Source: Uranotaenia lowii
Taxonomy: Eukaryota; Arthropoda; Insecta; Diptera; Culicidae
Reading direction: 5' to 3'
Assembly: GCF_029784155.1 (NCBI RefSeq)
Contig: NC_073693.1
Coordinates: 233,986,234-234,050,233 of the forward strand
DNA: 64,000 bases
Part shown: positions 22,147 to 31,421 of the stretch, one piece after another
Layout of the letters: each line of letters begins with the position of its first letter
Position numbering within the stretch: the first letter of the stretch is position 1
Translations under genes and position numbers: made by a program
Notes under the pieces: model-generated
Told to the model about the DNA's origin: nothing
Databases searched by the model: none
The model's input: the letters and a program-made list of their open reading frames with translations, nothing else

Positions 22147-22386
22147 CAAATTTATCAAAAACTGTGAAAATTGGTATTCTTGGAGAAACAATTTCAGAAT
22201 TGAAAATTGATAAAGTGAGGAGAAATTTTACGGATGATGAAAAGAGCGAAAGAACATTTTTGCAAGGAAAATTTATTAACGTACACCATACTTTACCTCG
22301 CAACATCCAGCTTCATCAATTTTTAATTCTGATATTCTTTCTCCATGAATCTAAATTTTTCACCGATATGCCGAAAATAAATTTAC
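22147..22386. repeat. Imperfect inverted-repeat element, copy 1
   Basis: The left part (CAAATTTAT...GTGAAAA...TTGGAGAAA...CAGAATT...AAATTGAT) is matched in inverse by the right part ending TCACCGATATGCCG and AAATAAATTTAC. It is a diverged relative of the perfect repeat at 20947-21230. A 77-codon open frame inside is shared with copy 2, but the two are recent duplicates, so that is not evidence of a gene. Confidence 0.75.
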
Positions 22387-22390
22387 AAAA

Positions 22391-22760
22391 ATTCTGAATC
22401 TGAATTCTGATTCTGAATCTGAATTCTGAATCTGAATTCTGAATCTGAATTCTGAATCTGAATTCTGAATCTGAATTCTGAATTCTGATTCTGAATCTGA
22501 ATTCTGAATCTGAATTCTGAATCTGAATTCTGAATCTGAATTCTGAAACTGAATTCTGAATCTGAATCTGAATTCTGAATCTGAATTCTGAATCTAAATT
22601 CTGAATCTGAATTCTGAATCTGAATTCTTAATCTGAATTCTGAATCTGAATTCTGAATCTGAATTCTGAATCTGAATATGAGTTCTGAATCTGAATTTTG
22701 AATTCTGAATTCTGAATCCTGAATTCTGATTCCTAAACCTGTATCCTGAATTTGAAAACT
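22391..22760 (+). repeat. 13-bp satellite array 1c, degenerate at right
   Basis: Same unit, breaking down after about 22670 into ATATGAGTTCTG and AATCCTGAATTC variants. Confidence 0.93.
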
Positions 22761-23650
22761 GAATCTGAATTCTGCATCTGAAATTGAATCTAAATTATGT
22801 ATGAGTATGTAGAAATGAAAAAAAAAAACATAAATTCATTCATAAACATAAACATAAACAACATAAACACGGGTAAAAAAACGAGGGTCATAAGATCTTC
22901 ATATAAATTCCCCCCCAACGCAGTTTCCTTTACGGCTCTGCATTTTGTTGACACCCGGCATGGCTTTGAACACTATAATTTCATAAATGAAATTATAATG
23001 TCTATAGGCATGGCGGACTCTGAAGGAAACGCCCATCCGCCATTTGCTGCATTGAAAAGCAAAGAAGTGTAAGATATAAACACTGTTGCCGTATTTGCCC
23101 CAGCAGACTGAGGAACTGCCCAGACCACGGTGCGTCTTAGTAATGCCTTTTACCTATTTGAGTTTGAGCCGCTCTCTATTAAGCGTGCAGATGGTTTATT
23201 GAATAGCGCTTGCAACTTTAGAACTGAAGAGTTTTGGTTCAATTCTCGAGTCAATAAATATTTATTTTTTTATTTTGATTATCTCCAATTTATAAATGAT
23301 TGCTGGTGCTGCTGCTTCGAGGCGCCACTAGCAACTTTTTTTTTATGCCATAATAAGTATGATATGTATTTGGTAAAGAAAACGGTTTCAACTATTTTGT
23401 TTTTTTCCCGTTTTTGAAACGGTTGTGTAGGAAAAAAAATGCATTCTTTTGAGACTGAAATCATTTTAATTGTGCAGCCCAGTTTCGCAAAAACGTTCTT
23501 GACATTTTTAAAATGGCACATACAAATCCACGGACATCAACAGAACTCGTCGAGCTGAGTCGATAGGTACCTATAAAGGTATGCTTAAGACCCATAATTA
23601 ATGATCTCCCCAATCGACCGATAACCAAACCATTCTGTTAGAAAGGCAAA
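22761..23650. other. Non-satellite end of duplication unit 1
   Basis: It holds the degenerate palindrome near 22971-23003 between two GGCATGGC copies, and the sequence AACTCGTCGAGCTGAGTCGA near 23545. No gene is supported. Frames here are not conserved beyond the duplicate. Confidence 0.6.
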
Positions 23651-24104
23651 AATGATGCCTGGTACGTTTTTTTGGGGAAAAGCGAACTGGTATGTAAGGA
23701 GCTCATTTTATGTATGGAAAGAATGGTATTTAAACAGTAGAATTTCCAAGATTTATAACACGCTGAAATGGTGCCGTGGTAGCAACCAGAACTTTCACGT
23801 CGCTGGTCACGGTTCGAATCTTACTGTTTTTTTATGCTTTTTTTTACTGAATAAGTAAAACCAACTACAATATTGATGGATAGCCGTGACGCGTGCCCTA
23901 GCATGATACCTTTTTTAGAGCTCAACCATGCATAGAGGAAAAATTCCCACAAAAGGAGGGGAAAGTAATATGACTATTAAATGATTAATCTCATTCTGGA
24001 AACTAAATCTGAAATCTTATTCTGATTCTAAAGTTTGAATTTTGAGTTACAACACTTAGTCTAATATTTGAATATATTCAAATTCCAGGTTGATCTTTAA
24101 TCCG

Positions 24105-25488
24105 AATTCTTAATCAGAATTCTAAATCTGAATTCTCAATCTGAATTCTGAATTTGAACTCTGAATTTGAATTCTAAATCTGTATTCTGAATCTGAATTC
24201 TGAATCTGAATTCTGAATCTGAATTCTGAATCTGAATTCTGAATCTGAGTTCTGAATCTGAATTCTGAATCTGAATTCTGAATCTGAATTCTGAATCTGA
24301 ATTCTGAATCTGAATTCTGAATCTGAATTCTGAATCTGAATTCTGAATCTGAATTCTGAATCTGAATTCTGAATCTGAATTCTGAATCTGAATTCTGAAT
24401 CTGAATTCTGAATCTGAATTCTGAATCTGAATTCTGAATCTGAATTCTGAATCTGAATTCTGAATCTGAATTCTGAATCTGAATTCTGAATCTGAATTCT
24501 GAATCTGAATTCTGAATCTGAATTCTGAATCTGAATTCTGAATCTGAATTCTGAATCTGAATTCTGAATCTGAATTCTGAATCTGAATTCTGAATCTGAA
24601 TTCTGAATCTGAATTCTGAATCTGAATTCTGAATCTGAATTCTGAATCTGAATTCTGAATCTGAATTCTGAATCTGAATTCTGAATCTGAATTCTGAATC
24701 TGAATTCTGAATCTGAATTCTGAATCTGAATTCTGAATCTGAATTCTGAATCTGAATTCTGAATCTGAATTCTGAATCTGAATTCTGAATCTGAATTCTG
24801 AATCTGAATTCTGAATCTGAATTCTGAATCTGAATTCTGAATCTGAATTCTGAATCTGAATTCTGAATCTGAATTCTGAATCTGAATTCTGAATCTGAAT
24901 TCTGAATCTGAATTCTGAATCTGAATTCTGAATCTGAATTCTGAATCTGAATTCTGAATCTGAATTCTGAATCTGAATTCTGAATCTGAATTCTGAATCT
25001 GAATTCTGAATCTGAATTCTGAATCTGAATTCTGAATCTGAATTCTGAATCTGAATTCTGAATCTGAATTCTGAATCTGAATTCTGAATCTGAATTCTGA
25101 ATCTGAATTCTGAATCTGAATTCTGAATCTGAATTCTGAATCTGAATTCTGAATCTGAATTCTGAATCTGAATTCTGAATCTGAATTCTGAATCTGAATT
25201 CTGAATCTGAATTCTGAATCTGAATTCTGAATCTAAATTCTGAATCTGAATTCTGAATCTGAATTCTGAATCTGAATTCTGAATCTGAATTCTGAATCTG
25301 AATTCTGAATCTGAATTCTGAATCTGAATTCTGAATCTGAATTCTGAATCTGAATTCTGAATCTGAATTCTGAATCTGAATTCTGAATCTGAATTCTGAA
25401 TCTGAATTCTGAATCTGAATTCTGAATCTGAATTCTGAATCTGAACTCTGAATCTGAATTCTGAATCTGAATTCTGAATCTGAATTCT
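24105..25488 (+). repeat. 13-bp satellite array 2a, about 100 units
   Basis: The longest array, nearly homogeneous from about 24190. Rare variants (CTGAGTT at 24246, CTAAATT near 25233, CTGAACT near 25443) are scattered singly. The open frame spanning it on the minus strand is the 13-residue cycle NSDSEFRFRIQIQ and is not a gene. Confidence 0.98.
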
Positions 25489-25686
25489 CTTTTTGGGGCG
25501 ACTGTTTAGTTTGCTTTTAATGGGTTGATTCTCGGCTTTCAGTCTCAAGTTTTTAGTAAAAACGACTTTATTTTTACATATCCAACGTTTCGATCCTTAT
25601 AGGATCTTCATCAGGGACTAAAATTTATTACAAAATTAAGTTTACGTCTACAGAATCTAAGTGATTCTTACCGAAAAAGTTGTCGT
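25489..25686 (-). mobile_element. Insertion with hammerhead-ribozyme-like core (Penelope-type fragment?)
   Basis: A 198-bp non-satellite segment splits the array of unit 2. Its minus strand carries CTGATGA (25614-25608), the hairpin GATCC-TATAA-GGATC (25606-25592) and GAAAC (25591-25587), the conserved core order of a hammerhead ribozyme. Downstream come GTC and then ACTAAAA (25557-25551), which pairs with TTTTAGT just before the core (25623-25617) as a stem I. Stem III is weak, and there is an extra A before stem II. Penelope-like elements are known to carry hammerhead motifs in their terminal repeats; that origin is an inference. Confidence 0.55.
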
Positions 25687-26158
25687 TTCTGAATTCTGAA
25701 TCTGAATTCTGAATCTGAATTCTGAATCTGAATTCTGAATCTGAATTCTGAATCTGAATTCTGAATCTGAATTCTGAATCTGAATTCTGAATCTAAATTC
25801 TGAATCTGAATTCTGAATCTGAATTCTGAATCTGAATTCTGAATCTAAATTCTGAATCTGAATTCTGAATCTGAATTCTGAATCTGAATTCTGAATCTGA
25901 ATTCTGAATCTGAATTCTGAATCTGAATTCTGAATCTGAATTCTGAATCTGAATTCTGAATTCTGAATCTGAATTCTGAATCTGAATTCTGAATCTGAAT
26001 TCTGAATCTGAATTCTGAATCTGAATTCTGTATCTGAATTCTGAATCTGAATTCTGAACCTGAATTCTGAATCTGAATTCTGAATCTGAATTCTGAATCT
26101 GAATTCTGAATCTGAATTCTGAATCTGAATTCTGAATCTGAATTCTGAATCTGAATCT
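25687..26158 (+). repeat. 13-bp satellite array 2b
   Basis: Same unit with sparse variants (CTAAATT, CTGTATC, CTGAACC). Confidence 0.97.
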
Positions 26159-26363
26159 CATTTTGATTGTTTTGCATCACGCGGTTTTCAACATTGAAAT
26201 TTCTTTCATCCAAAATTTTTTTTATGATTTCGGATTTTACAACTTTTAGTAGTATGGTTTTACCCCTAAAAGTATGCAGCAAACTTAATTTCAGAAAAAA
26301 TGTGAAAAAAGGTTTTCACAAAACAAAATCGTGTTTTCATGCGTAATGATCTTTAAGTCATCG

Positions 26364-26603
26364 CAAATTTATCAAAAACTGTGAAAATTGGTATTCTTGG
26401 AGAAACAATTCCAGAATTGAAAATTGATAAAGTGAGGAGAAATTTTACGGATGATGAAAAGAGCGAAAGAACATTTTTGCAAGGAAAATTTATTAACGTA
26501 CACCATACTTTACCTCGCAACAACCAGCTTCATCAATTTTTAATTCTGATATTCTTTCTCCATGAATCTAAATTTTTCACCGATATGCCGAAAATAAATT
26601 TAC
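26364..26603. repeat. Imperfect inverted-repeat element, copy 2
   Basis: Nearly identical to 22147-22386 and in the same position between arrays b and c of its unit. Confidence 0.75.
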
Positions 26604-26607
26604 ATAA

Positions 26608-27115
26608 ATTCTGAATCTGAATTCTGAATCTGAATTCTGAATCTGAATTCTGAATCTGAATTCTGAATCTGAATTCTGAATCTGAATTCTGAATCTGAAT
26701 TCTGAATCTGAATTCTGAATCTGAATTCTGAATCTGAATTCTGAATCTGAATTCTGAATCTGAATTCTGAATCTGAATTCTGAATCTGAATTCTGAATCT
26801 GAATTCTGAATCTGAATTCTGAATCTGAATTCTGAATCTGAATTCTGAATCTGAATTCTGAATCTGAATTCTGAATCTGAATTCTGAATCTGAATTCTGA
26901 ATCTGAATTCTGAATCTGAATTCTGAATCTGAATTCTGAATCTGAATTCTGAATCTGAATTCTGAATCTGAATTCTGAATCTGAATTCTGAATCTGAATT
27001 CTTAATCTGAATTCTGAATATGAATTCTGAATCTAAATTCTGAATCTGAATATGAGTTCTGAATCTGAATTTTGAATTCTGAATCCTGAATTCTGATTCC
27101 TAAACCTGTATCCTG
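26608..27115 (+). repeat. 13-bp satellite array 2c, degenerate at right
   Basis: Homogeneous to about 27000, then the same kinds of variants as array 1c. Confidence 0.95.
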
Positions 27116-27311
27116 AATTTGAAAACTGAATCTGAATTCTGCATCTGAAATTGAATCTAAATTATGTATGAGTATGTAGAAATGAAAAAAAAAACATAAA
27201 TTCATTCTTCAACGCGGGTAAAAAAACGAGGGTCATAAGATCTTCATATAAATTCCCCCCCAACGCAGTTTTCTGTACGGCTCTGCATTTTGTTGACACC
27301 CGGCATGGCTA

Positions 27312-27349
27312 TAGACACTATAATTTCATATATGAAATTATAGTGTCTA
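27312..27349. repeat. Perfect 38-bp palindrome
   Basis: TAGACACTATAATTTCATA (27312-27330) is followed at once by its exact reverse complement (27331-27349). GGCATGGC flanks it at 27302-27309 and 27353-27360. The unit 1 copy is imperfect. Confidence 0.95.
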
Positions 27350-27998
27350 ATAGGCATGGCGGACTCTGAAGGAAACGCCCATCCGCCATTTGCTGCATTG
27401 AAAAGCAAGAAGTGTAAGATATAAACACTGTTGCCGTATTTGCCCCAGCAGACTGAGAAACTGCCCAGACCACGGTGCGTCTTAGTAATGCCTTTTACCT
27501 AGGTATTTGAGTTTGAGCCGCTCTTTATCAAGCGTGCCGATGGTTTATTGGATAGCGCTTGCAACTTTGGATCTGAAGGGTTTCGGTCAATTCTCGAGTC
27601 AGTAAATTTTAATTTTTTATTTTGATTATCTCTAATTTATAAATGGTTGCTGGTGCTGCTGCTTCGAGGCGCCACTAGCAACTTTTTTTTATGCCATAAT
27701 AAGTATGATATGTATTTCGTAAAGAAAACGGTTTCAACTATTTTGTTTTTTTTCCCGTTTTTGAAAGGGTTGTGTAGGAAAAAAAATGCATTCTTTTGAG
27801 ACTAAAATCATTTTAATTGCGCAGCCCAGTTTCGCAAAAACGTTCTTGACATTTTTAAAATGGCACATACAAATCCACGGACATCAACAGAACTCGTCGA
27901 GCTGAGTCGATAGGTACCTATAAAGGTATGCCTAAGACCCATAATTAATGATCTCCCCAATCGACCGATAACCAAACCTTTCTGTTAGAAAGGCAAAA

Positions 27999-28111
27999 AC
28001 ATATGTTTAGTGTGTTTTAGCAATCGAAAAAGAAAAATTAAAAAAAAAAATTTAAAGTGGTAGGCGTTAGGGCCAATAGGATTAAAAAATAGATCATGCT
28101 AGTTAAAAGTG
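27999..28111. other. Junction sequence after duplication
   Basis: Short AT-rich spacer leading into the next repeat; nothing else seen. Confidence 0.4.
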
Positions 28112-28850
28112 TCTCCTGATCATAACCTTCAATCCATACTCCGAAACTACTGAACCAATCATTGTGAAAATTGGTATATAAGGGTTTTTGGGGCCGGAGA
28201 TGGTTCCTTAGATGCTTTCAAACGGCTCCGACTTAAAAGAAGGAGGGCTCCCATACTAAATTAGTAAAAATATGACATAATTCTAACAATTTTTAGAAAC
28301 AACTGAAAAGATCAATGTGAAACTTGGTTCTATAATATTTTCAAACCGCTCCAAATCCAGAAAAAGGGGGCTTCCATACAAAATTTAAAAAAAATTGACA
28401 CATTTCGAAAATCTTTCACAAAGTACTGTGTACGGTGTGTAGCCGTTTTTAAGACCGGGAATGGATCCTATAATGCTTTCAAACCTTTGCAAATCTAAAA
28501 GAGGGGGATCCCAGTTGAAGGATTTTTGATAAAAGATTATTAACGTCAGCGTTTTAGCGCACGAGATGATTTACTGAATTGGCAAATAAGTTTAAACAAA
28601 ATAAGATGATGTATTGTATTGATAGCTTCCCATTTCAATTAATGAAGTCTCTCATAAAAATTGGCTCTTTCAAATCTTCAAGTTACTTCGATACTAAAGA
28701 CAATCTAGAAGCTTTGATGCCATGAAAAATAATTCGCTTTGAAGAATGTAGAAATTCAACTAAAAAGATGTTAATTTTAATTATAATAAATTTTACGATT
28801 TTTTTTTTTTTCATGGAAGGGGTAGCAAAGCATACCGTGTCAGCTAGTTG
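28112..28850 (-). mobile_element. Dispersed element with internal CTTTCAAACSGCTCC repeats
   Basis: Three diverged internal units carry GATGGTTCC/GGATCC, TGCTTTCAAACC, a GGGGGCTCCCAT-like string and ACAATTTT, near 28200, 28340 and 28460. On the minus strand the right edge reads CTAGCTGACACGGTATGCTT, like the terminus at 12463. It is non-coding. Confidence 0.45.
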
Positions 28851-28904
28851 ATGATAAAAGAGAGAGCATAAGTTCTGTGCATATTTTACCATAGTAAAAA
28901 AATA

Positions 28905-29218
28905 TACATTAGAAAGGGCAATATTTCAACTTTCATGGATATACAGTTTCATTTGTATGCATAGGCTTTTGCTACTAAAATTACTTAACTAAAAGATGGT
29001 ACATTGGCAAATTTCAGTATTTTTTCACACATTTACTTAAATTCCCGCTTCAACACGAATGGGGCATAGTTGGCTGATTGAGGAATGGTTGAATTGGCTA
29101 TAATAAAACTTCAAAACTGGTATCTTTCAGTTAAGTTAGTTTAGTATGTAGTAAAAGCCCATGCATAAAAATGAAACAATATGTCCATGAAAGTTGAAAG
29201 ATTGCCCTTTCTAATGTA
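28905..29218. mobile_element. Hairpin (inverted-repeat) element, ~314 bp
   Basis: TACATTAGAAAGGGCAA at the left is matched in inverse by TTGCCCTTTCTAATGTA-type sequence at the right. Similarity runs inward about 100 bp through CTTTCATGGA and GCTTTTGCTAC/GTAGTAAAAGC. No coding frame and no clear target duplication. Confidence 0.7.
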
Positions 29219-30419
29219 TTTATTTTTACTTTGGTACGTGTTTCCAACTTTTTGAGATATTGAGCAATGAAAACATGCAATTTTTTAAGAAATGACCTAA
29301 AAAGTACCATTAAATTACAAAATAGTGACTTAACACCTTCAATGAAATTGTGTAGTTTTACAATTTTCACAACTCTTTCATACCAAGTTTGTCTCAAAAC
29401 TCGCTTCGAAAAAAGTTAAACGAATTTTTCGTTTTTTGAGGTTAGTTTTTTGAAAAATTGTCTTTTAAACATGTTGTTTCGAAAGATAGAGCTTTGACGT
29501 CTTCAACAAATTTTCTTAAAATTAGATGATCTACAACTTTTCTGAAGGCGTCGTAGTGATAAAATGATAAATACAAAAAATAGAAAAATTATCTCACTTA
29601 TAGATGCATTGATAAGGAAAAAATGTACAATAAAATATGCGCATTCAAAAGTTATGAAACATTGTAGAACATATCATAAATTTTTTTTGTATTTAAGTCT
29701 TCAAAAAGCCCATGATCACGTTTTTCGAGTTTTAAACCATTGTGAGCTGTAGCGATTTGCATTGAATCTGAAGTGCAAGTGGAATTTTGTGACATTTAAA
29801 TCAGGAGAAGTATGAAAACTAATTTCTCATTAAAAATTGGTTTTAAAGGATCGTTTACTTTTGAATATTGATTTTCTTAATTTTTTATAAGCTTAAATTA
29901 AGACAAACGTTTCTACTCCAGATCGCATCATGATAAACGTTATCACAAAGTTATAGCGCTTCACAGTGTTAACTGATTTTCTAAATCATTGAGCTTTTTT
30001 CAGTAAAACTCCCTCTAGTGTTGCCACAATCAGAAAATCTAATGACAATGGATTCAAAGTCATTCATATATAGATTTACATTATTCTAGATAATTCTGAT
30101 AATTTCAGATAATTTAAACCTCCCAGTCTGCTGACCGTATTAATCAGCCAATATTTAAATTTTAGGATTAGTATCTAGATACTTTTTAAGCATTTTTAAC
30201 GCTTAAACAGCTTTGTAACTAATTTAAAAAAAAAATTAAAATTTTTCAAAGTTTTGGTGACATTGTTGAGTTATCAGTTCAATTTGAAAGTATTGAAAGT
30301 TAAAATTAATTTAATTAGCACCTCTAAAATAATAAAACACTAAAAATATATTTATTTTTTGAAGAATTCAAATAGACAATTTTCAAAAAAATATTTTGTA
30401 TGGGGGGTCACTGACAAAA
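29219..30419. other. AT-rich sequence, no gene
   Basis: It contains a block near 29480-29560 (GACGTCTTCAACAAA, GATCTACAACTTTTCTGAAG) like the interior of the element at 8277-9846. Otherwise unassigned. Confidence 0.45.
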
Positions 30420-31421
30420 TCTAGAGTTTGTTTTGATTAGGTCGTATCAACCACCTGATGTGTTTCGAGAAAATCGTTGTTGAAGTTTTCGAACACATTT
30501 TTAATTCTATTATTTTGAACATCTGCAAAGATGGTATGAAAAATGTTGTTTACGATGCAGAAAATAATGAAGAATATGCTTATGTATCCGAATAACGAGA
30601 AATATGCTTATGAATGGTCATTAGTTTGGATTATTTCACTAAAGATGTTCTTACGACAATATGTATTTCCTTAAATGGTGCTTACGTCGTTTCGCAACCT
30701 CATCAATTTTATCATTGAATTTGTATTGTGGTTACCTGTAACTTCGTTATACCCTCCAAAATCGCTTGTAGTACTGTCTGTAAATGAAACAGGAAGCAGT
30801 AAGTGGTATGTGGAGGTACCCGTTTAGTGCCTGGAATCGGTGCTCCGGGGGACTGTTCATCAGGAATCATCAGGAAGACTGGACATTATTGGCTACTTGT
30901 TTGACTCCGAAGACCATCCAAGGGGTGCATTATTTGAAGCTTTTAGTTATTTTGGCTGTCTCTGTAGTAAATAAATATGAAGTTAATAAGTTTCTCAAAT
31001 TTAAGAAACGTTTATTGAACTTACCTAGACACAACTTGAAGACATCTCTTCTATTGAGATAGCTGAAACCACTACCACTATGGATTTCTTTTGAATTTCT
31101 GAATGTTAAACACTTTTAACGAAGCATTTTTTAGGAAAATGCATAAGGTCACAAAAACCATCACGCCAAACTTTTATTTTGCGACCTTGGTTTTGCACGC
31201 TAATCCATGTGCAGTGCAAAACGTCGCAAAAACCAAATTACACTCGAAATTGAGAAAGTCATCATACGTCCTAAATTCAAATCATTTTGTAAAATTTATT
31301 CATTGATCAAATGAAACCAATGTTTTACCTACAATAGAATACTTGTTTATGAATCGTTTGCAGCCGAAAACTCAATTTTGATTATATTGGTTCATACGAC
31401 GTAATCAAAACAAACTCTAGA
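30420..31421. mobile_element. TIR element, 1.0 kb, ends TCTAGAGTTTGTTTTGATTA
   Basis: 30420-30452 and 31389-31421 are inverted repeats of 33 bases with about three differences. The interior has a 92-codon frame at 30784-31062 with no recognisable domain, so I regard the element as non-autonomous. No flanking duplication could be fixed. Confidence 0.65.

Larger units (their letters stand above)
19806..23650 (+). repeat. Tandem segmental duplication, unit 1
   Basis: It begins AAATGATGCCTGGTACG and ends CTGTTAGAAAGGCAAAA, as does unit 2 (23651-27998). The non-satellite parts of the two units differ only at scattered bases. They differ in satellite array lengths, in the perfect inverted repeat found only here, and in the insertion found only in unit 2. 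Confidence 0.9.
23651..27998 (+). repeat. Tandem segmental duplication, unit 2
   Basis: The second copy of the 19806-23650 unit, head to tail. It is about 500 bp longer, mainly because its first satellite array is about twice as long. The SINE-like segment is at 23766-23834. Confidence 0.9.

Noticed and set aside
22164..22397. 77-codon frame conserved at 26381-26614
   Set aside because: The two copies lie in a recent tandem duplication and inside an inverted repeat, so similarity does not show selection.
24136..25548. 470-codon open frame on the minus strand, plus similar frames at 20685-20966, 21254-21994, 25793-26282
   Set aside because: They are the 13-bp satellite read as a 13-residue cycle, open in all three minus frames by arithmetic; no gene features.
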